64,000 nt of DNA from Aquaticitalea lipolytica (GTDB taxonomy: Bacteria; Bacteroidota; Bacteroidia; Flavobacteriales; Flavobacteriaceae). How positions within the stretch are numbered: position 1 is the first letter of the stretch; each line of letters opens with the position of its first letter. Below are positions 37,985 to 46,857 of this stretch, piece after piece. Location of the stretch: contig NZ_BMIC01000001.1 of the NCBI RefSeq assembly GCF_014641635.1, positions 1,246,641 to 1,310,640 of the forward strand, written 5' to 3'. A program made the translations under genes and the position numbers. The notes beneath the pieces are model-generated. The model did not search any database and had not been told where the DNA came from. It worked only from the letters and a program-made list of their open reading frames with translations.

Positions 37985-39079
37985 ATGAGCGAGACAAGAC
38001 ACAATTGGACAAAACAAGAAATTTTAGATATATATAATAAACCAATGATGGAGTTGCTTTATGAAGCAGCAACAATTCATAGGCTGCATCACGACCCAAA
38101 TACTGTACAAGTATCTACACTTTTATCTATAAAAACAGGAGGTTGTCCAGAAGATTGTGGCTATTGTCCGCAAGCTGCACGTTACCACACCAATGTTGAA
38201 GGCAATGATTTAATGAGTGTGCAACAAGTAAAAGCGCAAGCCTTACGTGCTAAAGCTTCAGGTAGCTCACGTGTATGTATGGGAGCCGCTTGGCGTAATG
38301 TAAAAGATGGTCAAGAGTTTGATAATGTGCTAGAAATGGTACGTACTATTAACAAACTTGATATGGAAGTATGCTGCACTTTAGGTATGATTACCGAAAA
38401 CCAAGCGCAACGCCTTGCTGAAGCTGGTTTGTATGCCTACAATCATAATTTAGACTCGTCTGAAGAGTATTATAAAGAAGTTATTTCTACACGTGGTTTT
38501 GAAGACAGACTGCAAACAATTGATAATGTTCGTAAAACCAATGTAACTGTTTGTAGTGGTGGAATTATTGGAATGGGAGAAAAAATTGAAGACAGAGCAG
38601 GAATGCTTGTGGCGCTTTCTACATTAAATCCACAACCAGAATCTGTGCCAATTAATGCTTTAGTTGCAGTTGAAGGTACACCTTTAGAAGAGCAACAACC
38701 AATAGAGATTTGGGATATGATTCGTATGGTTGCTACAACACGTATTGTAATGCCAGAAACTCAAGTACGATTAAGTGCTGGTAGAACAGATATGAGTAGA
38801 GAAGGTCAAGCAATGTGCTTTTTTGCTGGTGCTAATTCAATTTTTGCAGGAGATAAATTATTAACAACTCCTAATCCTGATGTTAATGAAGACATGAAAA
38901 TGTTTGAGTTATTAGGGCTTAATCCGCAAAAGCCTTTTATTAAAAAAATGCAACCAGAAACGGTTGAAGCTAAAGATTCTAAATTTCAAGCTTTAGGCGA
39001 AAAACCAAAATGGTCACGTCCAGAACACAAAATTGAGCGTAACGAAGAGGCTAAACAAAAAGCTAAAGCTTTAAAGTAG
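37985..39079 (+). CDS. bioB: Biotin synthase
   Basis: Radical SAM enzyme that inserts sulfur into dethiobiotin. The 4Fe-4S motif CPEDCGYC (CxxxCxxC) is followed by PQAARYH; GMITENQAQRLAEAGLYAYNHNLDSS and SAGRTDMSREGQAMCFFAGANS cover the rest of the barrel and the 2Fe-2S site. The ATG at 37985 gives 364 residues. It is separated from bioF-bioD-bioA by about 7.6 kb and lies behind a terminator, so it is regulated on its own. Confidence 0.97.
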   Translation: MSETRHNWTKQEILDIYNKPMMELLYEAATIHRLHHDPNTVQVSTLLSIKTGGCPEDCGYCPQAARYHTNVEGNDLMSVQQVKAQALRAKASGSSRVCMGAAWRNVKDGQEFDNVLEMVRTINKLDMEVCCTLGMITENQAQRLAEAGLYAYNHNLDSSEEYYKEVISTRGFEDRLQTIDNVRKTNVTVCSGGIIGMGEKIEDRAGMLVALSTLNPQPESVPINALVAVEGTPLEEQQPIEIWDMIRMVATTRIVMPETQVRLSAGRTDMSREGQAMCFFAGANSIFAGDKLLTTPNPDVNEDMKMFELLGLNPQKPFIKKMQPETVEAKDSKFQALGEKPKWSRPEHKIERNEEAKQKAKALK

Positions 39080-39093
39080 TAAGTACTTGTGTT

Positions 39094-39188
39094 AAGGATT
39101 GAAGCGATATCCTTTTTATAGTTACTTTGCTATAAAAAGATAAAGCTGAAAGCCTGACGCTTTGCTGCAAAGCATAAGCGGAACACCC
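39094..39188 (+). ncRNA. Candidate structured RNA element downstream of bioB
   Basis: Multi-hairpin stretch in the 178-bp gap after bioB. Stem 1: AAGGAT (39094-39099) with ATCCTT (39109-39114), loop TGAAGCGAT. Stem 2: CTTTTTATAG (39112-39121) with CTATAAAAAG (39130-39139). Stem 3: GCTTTG (39159-39164) with CAAAGC (39168-39173), or CGCTT (39158-39162) with AAGCG (39076+100 to 39180). Stems 1 and 2 share bases, so they may alternate. The joining bases (GAAGCG, GAAAGCCTGACGC, GCGGAACACCC) look conserved and are more GC-rich than other gaps. From memory, similar strings recur after genes in flavobacterial genomes; not checked. Confidence 0.5.
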
Positions 39189-39205
39189 AAATTTTAACAT
39201 ACAAT

Positions 39206-39237
39206 TTGTTTGATTATATAACGTTTTGTTAACTTTA
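39206..39237 (+). promoter_or_regulatory. Promoter of the cupin-like gene
   Basis: TTG (39206-39208), 21-base spacer, TAACTTTA (39230-39237), a one-base variant of TAnnTTTG, 20 bases before the TTG start at 39258. Confidence 0.55.
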
Positions 39238-39257
39238 CACGTTAAAATTTTATAGCA

Positions 39258-40121
39258 TTGGCATTAGACCTACAAGACATTCCTCGTGTAAAGACTATTA
39301 CCAAAGAGGAGTTTATAAAACATTATTTTAAGCCACAAAAACCTGTGGTTATTGAACAATGTATAACAGATTGGCCTGCTTATAACAAGTGGAGTTTAGA
39401 CTACATGAAACAGGTGGCTGGCGACAAAATTGTTCCGCTTTATGATGATAGACCTGTAGATTATAAAGATGGTTTTAATGAAGCTCATGCTAAAATGAAA
39501 ATGAGCGAATATGTAGATTTGCTTAAAAGTGAACCTACTAAATATCGTATTTTTCTTTGGAATGTTTTAAAGGAAGTACCTCAGCTTCAAAAAGATTTTA
39601 AGTTTCCAGATTTTGGTTTAAAACTCATGAAAGGGTTGCCAATGTTGTTTTTTGGCGGAACAAATTCGCATACTTTTATGCATTATGATATTGATTTAGC
39701 TAACATTTTTCATTTTCATTTTGAAGGCAAAAAGCAATGTATATTATTTGACCAGAAACAAAATAAATACCTCTATAAAATTCCGTATTCGCTAATTAAC
39801 AGAGAAGATATAGATATGTCTAGTCCAGATTTAAACAAATGGCCTGCTCTTAAAAAAGCAAAAGGGTATATTACAGAGCTGAATCATGGTGAAGTATTAT
39901 ATATGCCAGAAGGCTATTGGCATTACATGAAATATTTAACACCTGGATTTTCAATGAGTTTGCGAGCAATTGCTAGAAATCCAAAAAATTTAGGTAAAGC
40001 AGTTTATAATATCTTTATAATGCGTTATTTTGATAATGCAATGCGTCGTCTTAAAGGTCAGAAATGGATTGACTGGAAAAACGAACAAGCTATTACAAAA
40101 ACTAATAAGATTTTAAAATAA
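39258..40121 (+). CDS. Cupin-like (JmjC-type) Fe(II)/2-oxoglutarate oxygenase
   Basis: 287-residue protein of the cupin_8/JmjC family. Typical opening KPVVIEQCITDWPAYNKWSLDYM (about 32-54). Metal ligands fit HYDID (HxD, about 142-146) and a distal His in MPEGYWHYMKYL (about 217-228); FHFHFEGKKQCILFD is the connecting core. Start is TTG at 39258, 20 bases behind a promoter; no ATG precedes the conserved region. Hydroxylation of a protein or small molecule is likely; the substrate is unknown. It is followed after 17 bases by a small barrel protein. Confidence 0.85.
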   Translation: MALDLQDIPRVKTITKEEFIKHYFKPQKPVVIEQCITDWPAYNKWSLDYMKQVAGDKIVPLYDDRPVDYKDGFNEAHAKMKMSEYVDLLKSEPTKYRIFLWNVLKEVPQLQKDFKFPDFGLKLMKGLPMLFFGGTNSHTFMHYDIDLANIFHFHFEGKKQCILFDQKQNKYLYKIPYSLINREDIDMSSPDLNKWPALKKAKGYITELNHGEVLYMPEGYWHYMKYLTPGFSMSLRAIARNPKNLGKAVYNIFIMRYFDNAMRRLKGQKWIDWKNEQAITKTNKILK

Positions 40122-40138
40122 ACCATAATACTCAAATC

Positions 40139-40630
40139 ATGAAAAAAATATTTTTATTACTAGCTATATTAAGCACATCTTTAATAAGTGCACAAGCATT
40201 TAAAGGCAAAGGAGATACTAAGTTACAAGTAGGTGCTAATGTTCAAAACAATGCAACAGGTATTAATTTAAGTTACGATTATGGTGTTGGCGAAAACATA
40301 TCGTTAGGTTTTTCTACATCTTACGCATTAGGTATTGATGATAAAATAAGTAAAGATTTTACTGATAGGTTTGATTTAAAAGCGCGTTTTAATGCAAATT
40401 TGGGTAACGTACTTAAAATTGATGAAAATTTTGATGTGTATCCTGGTTTAGATATCAGTTTAAAAAACTTTGGTGGACATTTAGGAATGCGTTATTTGTT
40501 TACTGATGGTTTTGGTGTGTATACAGAGTTTAATGTGCCATTTGCAAAATATACTTCAGATGCACTTACACCTTCCGAAAAATTACACAATCAGTTTGCT
40601 GTAAATTTTGGAGCTACTTTTAATCTTTAA
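40139..40630 (+). CDS. Small outer-membrane beta-barrel protein
   Basis: 163 residues with signal peptide ending SLISAQA (about 20). The remainder is amphipathic beta strands (TKLQVGANVQNNATGINLSYDYGVG, ISLGFSTSYALG) ending NQFAVNFGATFNL, an aromatic-aliphatic barrel end. Eight strands would fit. No function visible. Probably cotranscribed with the cupin-like gene and closed by a terminator. Confidence 0.8.
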   Translation: MKKIFLLLAILSTSLISAQAFKGKGDTKLQVGANVQNNATGINLSYDYGVGENISLGFSTSYALGIDDKISKDFTDRFDLKARFNANLGNVLKIDENFDVYPGLDISLKNFGGHLGMRYLFTDGFGVYTEFNVPFAKYTSDALTPSEKLHNQFAVNFGATFNL

Positions 40631-40633
40631 AAA

Positions 40634-40677
40634 TTAAAAAAGGCACTTTTTAAATCGATAAAAAGTGCCTTTTTTAA
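40634..40677. terminator. Bidirectional terminator between barrel protein and recX
   Basis: AAAAAAGGCACTTTT (40636-40650) pairs with AAAAGTGCCTTTTTT (40661-40675) around a 10-base loop; A and T runs on both sides serve the two convergent genes. Confidence 0.9.
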
Positions 40678-40681
40678 TGTC

Positions 40682-41158
40682 TTATTTTATAAGTTGGTTT
40701 ACTTTATCGTACACCAAATTGCTTTCCCAACCACGATATAATAAATAGTCAGCTAGCTTCTTTTTTTTCTTCCAAATATTAGCTTCGGTTATATTTTTTG
40801 CTTTTTTTTCGGCTAAATCATTAAAAACATCGATATACTCATCATAATCTATAGTGTTAAGTGCCTGATTTATATTAACTTTGCTTATGTCTTTTAACTT
40901 TAATTGCGAAGTTAGACGGAGTTTCCCCCAACTCTTCATTTTAAACTTACCTCTAACGTATGCTTTGGCAAAACGTTCTTCATTAAGAAAATTGTGTTCA
41001 ATAAGGTGTACAACAATAACATCTATAGCTTCTGGTATCATTTGCATATCCTTAAGTTTTTGAATCACTTCTTTATGACAACGTTCTTGATATGCACAAT
41101 AATGCTCTAGCTTGCTTTTAGCTTCTGTAACTGTGTATGTCTTTTTGTTATTTAACAT
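40682..41158 (-). CDS. recX: Regulatory protein RecX
   Basis: Modulator of RecA filaments, 158 residues. Three-helix RecX repeats are seen: EAKSKLEHYCAYQERCHKEVIQKL, LIEHNFLNEERFAKAYVRGKFKMKSWGK and YLLYRGWESNLVYDKVNQLI. recA is not beside it. The ATG at 41158 is only four bases behind a TATTTTTG box, predicting a leaderless mRNA. Confidence 0.93.
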   Translation of the reverse strand: MLNNKKTYTVTEAKSKLEHYCAYQERCHKEVIQKLKDMQMIPEAIDVIVVHLIEHNFLNEERFAKAYVRGKFKMKSWGKLRLTSQLKLKDISKVNINQALNTIDYDEYIDVFNDLAEKKAKNITEANIWKKKKKLADYLLYRGWESNLVYDKVNQLIK

Positions 41159-41162
41159 GTAT

Positions 41163-41170
41163 CAAAAATA
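41163..41170 (-). promoter_or_regulatory. -7 promoter box abutting recX start
   Basis: On the minus strand TATTTTTG (exact TAnnTTTG), then ATAC, then the recX ATG. The same four-base spacing occurs at panD, bioF and the 62722 gene. A small palindrome CAAACGTTTG lies upstream at 41185-41194. Confidence 0.45.
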
Positions 41171-41234
41171 AAAGATTATTAAAACAAACGTTTGATTTTT
41201 ATAACCAAGTCTAAAAAAATTTAAACTTAACATT

Positions 41235-43616
41235 ATGAAAAAAATATTTACTCTTAGTAAACCCTCTGCTTTTTTTATAGCTTTTTTATGTGCCATTTCT
41301 TTTGGGTTTGGGCAAGTTGAATTAGCATCATATAGTTCAGTTAATAATACAGGATGTAGTGGTATTATAGCTAATAACACTAACGTATCAGCTGCAGGTA
41401 TTTGTAGAGGTCCAGGCATTGCTTATAATGCTTCTTTAGAATATAATTCGAGAAACTGGACAAATAATGCTAGTACCTTTGATGTAAATGACTATTTAGA
41501 ATGGACTTTATCACCTAATGCAAATTATCAAATTGATTTAACTAATATGGACATTCGTTATAACAGAAGTAATACTGGTCCAGATAAAATGTTAATTAGA
41601 ATGAATACAGGTTCTGGTTATGTTACAATTTTTAATGATGATGGCACAAATTCTGTTTCTGTAAATGGAGAAGATCATACAATAGATTTATCTGCATATA
41701 CATCTTTAACTTCTACAATAACTTTCAGGCTATATGCTTATCGTTCAGGAACAGGTAATGGAACCTTTAGAATACAGCAAACAAGCACAGCAACACTTGC
41801 AAATCAAGGTATTATTATACGTGGTGATGTGAGAGCTTATTGTGCGCCAAGTACAACTTGGAATGGTGCGACATGGAGTGCTGGAGTACCAAACATTGGT
41901 ACAAATGCGATTATAAATGGTAACTATTTTACAAATGTGGCTAATCCAAGCTTTAGTGCTTGTAGCCTAACTGTAAATACTGGCTCAACCCTTACTGTAA
42001 ATAACAATTATTATGTTGAAGTTCAAAACGATATAACTGTTGATGGTGCAATTAACGTAAGACCAAGAGGCTCGGTTAAACAAAATAGTAATACTGCTAA
42101 AGTAACTGAAAATGGAACTATTAGTGTTACAAAAACAACAGCACCTTTAAATGCTTGGTATGAATACACATATTGGAGTTCGCCTGTTTCAGGTGAAACT
42201 ATCGGAAGTGGTTTATCAGAATCTGATGTAGATAGACGTTTTAGGTTTAATGCTAATAACTATTTAGACGCTTTAAGAGAAACAGCTAACAATAATACTT
42301 TTGTTGCAGGTCAAGATGATGTTGATGATAATGGTGATGATTGGACTCTAGTAAATGGAGCTACAGTAATGCAACCAGGTGTTGGTTATGCTGCTACACA
42401 TGATGAAGCTGGATTTGTTGGTCCTGGTTCTCCTCCATATCAATTTGATTACACATTTACTGGTCCTTTTAATAATGGGATAATTAATGTAAATGTTGTT
42501 AGAAATGACACTGAAACTAATGATAATAACTGGAATTTGATAGGTAATCCTTACCCATCTGCTATAAGTGCAGATACTTTTTTTAGTGTAAACTCTTATG
42601 CTTTAAACCCTACAAGTGGTAAGCTTGATGGAAGCATATATTTATGGTCTCAAAACATAGCGCCTAGCGACTCAACAAATGGTAATGAAGGTCAGAATTT
42701 TTCTGCTTCAGATTATGCTACAATTAATGGAGCTGCTCAAACCGCTGGTGGAGATGGCTTAACTCCTGTTAGATTTATCCCTTCTGGACAAGCCTTTTTT
42801 GTGTCGGTTTCAGATTCTCCTGCTTTGCCTTCAGGTAATGTAGTGTTTAATAACTCTATGAGAGTTGTTGCTAGTAATACACAGTTTTTCAGGAATTCTA
42901 ATACAACTTCTGATAATAAACTTTGGGTTAATTTAACTTCAGATAATGGTGTATTTAATCAAATTGCAATAGCATATATTGATGGTGCAACTAATGATTT
43001 TGATGGTACATTTTATGATGCTCCTAGAAATTTATCAGCTAACTTACCTTCTTCAATTTACACATCAATTGAAGGGAATACTAAAAAGTTTGTGATACAA
43101 GGTAAAGCTTCAAATAGCTTAACTTTAGACGAAGTTATTCCGCTAGGATTTAATACATCTATTAATGTACCTACGGTTTATACATTATCTATCTCTCAAT
43201 TTGAAGGTGATTTTATGACTAACAATCCTGTTTATCTTAAAGATAATGTATTAAATACCATACATAATTTATCAACTTCTGCTTATAATTTTACTTCACA
43301 AGTTGGTGAGTTTGAAAGTCGTTTTGAAATCGTATTTCAACCAGAAACCTTATCAATTGGGGAAAATGATTTAAATGCTAATAGTTTAACAATTATTGAG
43401 CTTAACGATGACAATGTTAAGTTTACTGTTAGTAATAATTTTGATATTAAATCTGTAGCTATTTTAGACCTTTTAGGTAGAACGCTTTATCAATTTGAAG
43501 GTCAAAGTAATTCTGAAGTTTACAATCTTTCTAACTTAAGTAATACAGTATATATTGCTAAAGTTGAGCTGTCTAATGGACAGGTAATTACCAAACGCGC
43601 TATTAAAAGAAACTAA
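41235..43616 (+). CDS. Secreted T9SS cargo protein
   Basis: 793 residues. Signal peptide ends near ISFGFGQ (27). Residues about 30-195 look like a beta-sandwich (DYLEWTLSPNANYQIDL, TITFRLYAYRSGTG). From about 205 onward it shares a long module with the 2858-7084 protein: TWNGATWSAGVPN, WYEYTYWSSPVSG, LIGNPYPSAISADTF, PSGQAFFVSV and GNVVFNNSMRV. The last 75 residues are a type A T9SS sorting domain (AILDLLGRTLYQFEG, LSNTVYIAKVELSNGQVITKRAIKRN). Surface or secreted; ligand unknown. Confidence 0.88.
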   Translation: MKKIFTLSKPSAFFIAFLCAISFGFGQVELASYSSVNNTGCSGIIANNTNVSAAGICRGPGIAYNASLEYNSRNWTNNASTFDVNDYLEWTLSPNANYQIDLTNMDIRYNRSNTGPDKMLIRMNTGSGYVTIFNDDGTNSVSVNGEDHTIDLSAYTSLTSTITFRLYAYRSGTGNGTFRIQQTSTATLANQGIIIRGDVRAYCAPSTTWNGATWSAGVPNIGTNAIINGNYFTNVANPSFSACSLTVNTGSTLTVNNNYYVEVQNDITVDGAINVRPRGSVKQNSNTAKVTENGTISVTKTTAPLNAWYEYTYWSSPVSGETIGSGLSESDVDRRFRFNANNYLDALRETANNNTFVAGQDDVDDNGDDWTLVNGATVMQPGVGYAATHDEAGFVGPGSPPYQFDYTFTGPFNNGIINVNVVRNDTETNDNNWNLIGNPYPSAISADTFFSVNSYALNPTSGKLDGSIYLWSQNIAPSDSTNGNEGQNFSASDYATINGAAQTAGGDGLTPVRFIPSGQAFFVSVSDSPALPSGNVVFNNSMRVVASNTQFFRNSNTTSDNKLWVNLTSDNGVFNQIAIAYIDGATNDFDGTFYDAPRNLSANLPSSIYTSIEGNTKKFVIQGKASNSLTLDEVIPLGFNTSINVPTVYTLSISQFEGDFMTNNPVYLKDNVLNTIHNLSTSAYNFTSQVGEFESRFEIVFQPETLSIGENDLNANSLTIIELNDDNVKFTVSNNFDIKSVAILDLLGRTLYQFEGQSNSEVYNLSNLSNTVYIAKVELSNGQVITKRAIKRN

Positions 43617-43631
43617 TTAAACCTCTATAAT

Positions 43632-43667
43632 AAAAAAGCCTCAACAAATAGTTGAGGCTTTTTTTAT
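43632..43667. terminator. Bidirectional terminator after the T9SS cargo gene
   Basis: AAGCCTCAAC (43636-43645), loop AAATA, GTTGAGGCTT (43651-43660) with flanking A and T runs; lies between convergent genes. Confidence 0.9.
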
Positions 43668-43680
43668 GCTTAAAGATTAC

Positions 43681-46098
43681 TTATAAGCTATACTTTAAAG
43701 ACACAATTAAATTTCGTCCTGCTGATGCAATACCAGAAGAATATGTTTTATAACGTTGGTCTGTGATGTTCTCTAAACTAGCAACAATTGTAGCATCATC
43801 AGTAATTTTATATTGAGTTCTTAAATTTAAAGTGTACCATGATGGTGAATATGGATTTCCATTATCATCTAAAGCATAGATATAATCTTTTTCTTGCTCA
43901 GATGGTGCAAGTTGATAAAATGATAATTCATCATTATAATTTGCAAAAGCATCTATTAAAAATTTTGAGTTTTGCCATACTAAATGCGTATTCCCAAAAT
44001 TTGGTGCTGCATGTCTTGGTGGAGTTATTGCTCCAAAATCGTCTTCTTCTTCTCCTCCAATAATATTATACTGAGAGGTAAGTTTTAATTGTTTATTAAA
44101 ATTAACTCTTACACCAACTTCAAAACCATAAATCCACGACTTAGATGCATTTTGTATAGCCTGTACATTACTTAACTCGCCATCATACATAACTTGTGAT
44201 TGTCCATTTAATGTAAAATCTCTACGTACCAATGCATTATCTAAAAAGGTATAATAGGTTGCCATATCTATAATAAGCGCATTGTCGAAATTAAGTTTTA
44301 AACCCAGTTCGCCTCCATAAGCATACTCAGGATTTAAATTATTATTAGGAACAACAACAGAGCCAGGCTCTGAGTCAAATACTTTACCAATATCATCAAT
44401 ATTAGGCGCTCTAAAAGCAGATGAAGCATTTAGTTTCCACTCTATCATCTCACTAGGTATCCAGCTTATTCCTGCTGTTCCCGTAAAAGCTCCAGAGTTA
44501 ATTTTGGCAGTATCAAAAGGCAAATTTAAATATTGGTTATTAGCTTCAAAATTGGCATTTGCTATTATATGATTATAACGTAATCCTGTTTGAAACGTAA
44601 ACTTGGTATTTGGCTTATACTTTAAACTTGTATATGCTGCTATTGATTGCCAATCAGATCCGTTAGGATATCTAGAGACTGTTGGAGTAATTTCATTTGT
44701 AGAGATGTTTTCTTCATCTCCTGAAGATTTTACTTTATTAAATACATATTCTAGTCCATAAAAAAGTTCAGTTTTTGAACTTAGCTGTTTTTCTAAATCT
44801 AAATTTACAGATATGGCATCAACAGCTTCTTCACGAATGTTTCTTGTTGTTTTATTAAAGTCTCTATCCATTCGGCTTTCCTGAAAATTCTGAAAAGCAA
44901 CAGTTGTTTGTATTTTATCGTATAAATTAGAGTTACTACTCAGTTTTGTCACTTGAGCATTTCCCATAAACCAACGTTGTGGACCATAATTCCATTCTGC
45001 AGAACGTAAATTGGCTCCTCTATATCTTATTAATCTGTCGTATCTAGAATAATCTGAAGTTGTACTATAGTATAATCCAAAATCAAAAAAGAGGTTGTCT
45101 GACGCTTCATATCGAGCCTTTTGTATTGCATTAACTTGATTATATCCTGTTGGGTTTTGTATTAATGGATTATCATTTGCAATCATTACATCTTGCCCAT
45201 TAATTGTTTGTACGTATTCTGGTCTTAAATACTCATTAGGACCATGACTTCCCATGCGTAAATCGTCAAAATCGGTATAACTAACACTTGTAAGGAATGC
45301 CCACTTTTTAAGCCCAAAGTTTAAATCTATATGACCTGCTTTTTCCTTATTTGCAGTTGCATACCTAGTTACTGCATTTGCTTTAAAATATAAAGAATCT
45401 GAATACGATAATTGTGGTTTTTGTGTATAAAAACTCATAACACCACCAATAGCATCGCTACCGTAAACAACAGAACCAGCACCTAAAGTAACCTCTGTAT
45501 TTTGAATTGCAAAAGGATCGATAGAAATGACATTTTGCAAATTTCCACCTCTAAAAATAGCGTTGTTCATACGAACGCCATCAACAGTAATAAGCAACCT
45601 ATTGGTTGAAAATCCTCTAATCATTGGGCTTCCTCCTCCTAGTTGACTTTTTTGTACATAAATGTTTCCAGAGCTTTCCAATAAATCTGCACTTGTTTGA
45701 GGGTTAGAAAACTGAATGGATTTTGCGCTAATATTTATAATTTTTTGTGGTATGTCTCTTTTACTTTGCTCAAATTTTGAAGCAGATATTACCACTTCAT
45801 TTAAATCTTCAATCTTTGATAGCAAATACACAATATTTTTATTACTTAAAATAACAGACTTTGTAAAGTGTGCTTTTTTATGAAACATATGTTGAAAATG
45901 AATATCCTCATCAGATGAAAATTTATCTATGTTAGCATGTCCATCAATATCTGTTGTTGCTGTTTTAGTTTTTTTAGTATTATAAATTAAAACTCCAGCC
46001 AAGGGTAAGTTAGTGTCTTGCTCTAAAACTAAAATATTTTGAGCGTGTAATGAAGTTGAAAAAAACAACCATATACCTAATAAAAAAGTATACTTCAT
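43681..46098 (-). CDS. TonB-dependent receptor, heme/hemoglobin-type
   Basis: 805 residues from the ATG at 46098 (MKYTFLLGIWLFF, signal ends LHAQ); a TTG 12 bases upstream is the only longer start. A carboxypeptidase-like N-domain (about 22-95) precedes the plug (DLNEVVISASKFEQSKRDIPQ, SPMIRGFSTNRLLITVDGVRMNN, LGAGSVVYGSDAIGGVMSF). The barrel contains SSAFRAPNIDDIGKVF and NNNLNPEYAYGGE, which resemble the FRAP and NPNL boxes of heme receptors. Barrel ends ...GRNLIVSLKYSL. Ligand call is by motif only. Third gene of the porZ-recO operon, 20 bases after recO. Confidence 0.88.
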   Translation of the reverse strand: MKYTFLLGIWLFFSTSLHAQNILVLEQDTNLPLAGVLIYNTKKTKTATTDIDGHANIDKFSSDEDIHFQHMFHKKAHFTKSVILSNKNIVYLLSKIEDLNEVVISASKFEQSKRDIPQKIINISAKSIQFSNPQTSADLLESSGNIYVQKSQLGGGSPMIRGFSTNRLLITVDGVRMNNAIFRGGNLQNVISIDPFAIQNTEVTLGAGSVVYGSDAIGGVMSFYTQKPQLSYSDSLYFKANAVTRYATANKEKAGHIDLNFGLKKWAFLTSVSYTDFDDLRMGSHGPNEYLRPEYVQTINGQDVMIANDNPLIQNPTGYNQVNAIQKARYEASDNLFFDFGLYYSTTSDYSRYDRLIRYRGANLRSAEWNYGPQRWFMGNAQVTKLSSNSNLYDKIQTTVAFQNFQESRMDRDFNKTTRNIREEAVDAISVNLDLEKQLSSKTELFYGLEYVFNKVKSSGDEENISTNEITPTVSRYPNGSDWQSIAAYTSLKYKPNTKFTFQTGLRYNHIIANANFEANNQYLNLPFDTAKINSGAFTGTAGISWIPSEMIEWKLNASSAFRAPNIDDIGKVFDSEPGSVVVPNNNLNPEYAYGGELGLKLNFDNALIIDMATYYTFLDNALVRRDFTLNGQSQVMYDGELSNVQAIQNASKSWIYGFEVGVRVNFNKQLKLTSQYNIIGGEEEDDFGAITPPRHAAPNFGNTHLVWQNSKFLIDAFANYNDELSFYQLAPSEQEKDYIYALDDNGNPYSPSWYTLNLRTQYKITDDATIVASLENITDQRYKTYSSGIASAGRNLIVSLKYSL

Positions 46099-46118
46099 AA
46101 AGGGTAACAAATAATGGG

Positions 46119-46838
46119 TTAATTAAATACTTGATTAAATATAACTAGGGACTTTGGTTTTTTAAAATCCCCCAAATGTAATTCAAAATAAAGCAATAGC
46201 ATTGATAAAAATGATTGTCGCTGTTTCGAATTTAATTTGACAGTATTTAGTGCATCAAATTTTATGCCTAATAGTTGTTTTAAGATTGTTAAATTTTCAC
46301 CAGAAATTGAGTAATAATCTCTCTTAATTGTTTCAAATTGTCCTGTGCTTAAGTGAAAATAATTTGCATCGATATTTGTGTCGTCTGGGTAAAACCCAAG
46401 GTGCTTAGTTAGATTAAGCAAAAACATTAGATGAAAATTTGAAAACTCTTGCTCATAGTCTAACCATTTAAATGCTGTTTCTAAATAACTATAGAGTAAT
46501 GTGTTTTCTTCTTCTTCTTTTAAAACAGAAGATAATACCTCAGCTAAAAACATTACAATAGAGCTTTTTATAATATTAGTATGAAGACTTTTGTAAACAA
46601 CATCTAATTTAACATCAGTGATGTATTGAAGTGATTGGTTAGCTTTATATCGTTCTTCTATTTGCAGTTGAGATAATAACTGATAATAAGCGACTTTTGA
46701 GTTTCCTCTATTAGACTTTAAAACTCCCCTTAGTAGATAGCTAACAACTCCTCTATTATAAGTGTAGCATTTTACAATTAAATCGTTATCTCGATATTTA
46801 ATTTTTGAAAGAACAATGGCATTTGTTTTAACTAACAT
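46119..46838 (-). CDS. recO: DNA repair protein RecO
   Basis: 239-residue mediator that helps RecA load during gap repair. N-terminal OB fold (KTNAIVLSKIKYRDNDLIVKCYT, VVSYLLRGVLKSN) and helical C-terminal domain are seen; the four-Cys zinc finger of some RecO proteins is absent. It lies 19 bases after the porZ-like gene and 20 bases before the TonB receptor. Confidence 0.9.
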   Translation of the reverse strand: MLVKTNAIVLSKIKYRDNDLIVKCYTYNRGVVSYLLRGVLKSNRGNSKVAYYQLLSQLQIEERYKANQSLQYITDVKLDVVYKSLHTNIIKSSIVMFLAEVLSSVLKEEEENTLLYSYLETAFKWLDYEQEFSNFHLMFLLNLTKHLGFYPDDTNIDANYFHLSTGQFETIKRDYYSISGENLTILKQLLGIKFDALNTVKLNSKQRQSFLSMLLLYFELHLGDFKKPKSLVIFNQVFN

Positions 46839-46857
46839 CTTAGCTTTGTTAATTTTA

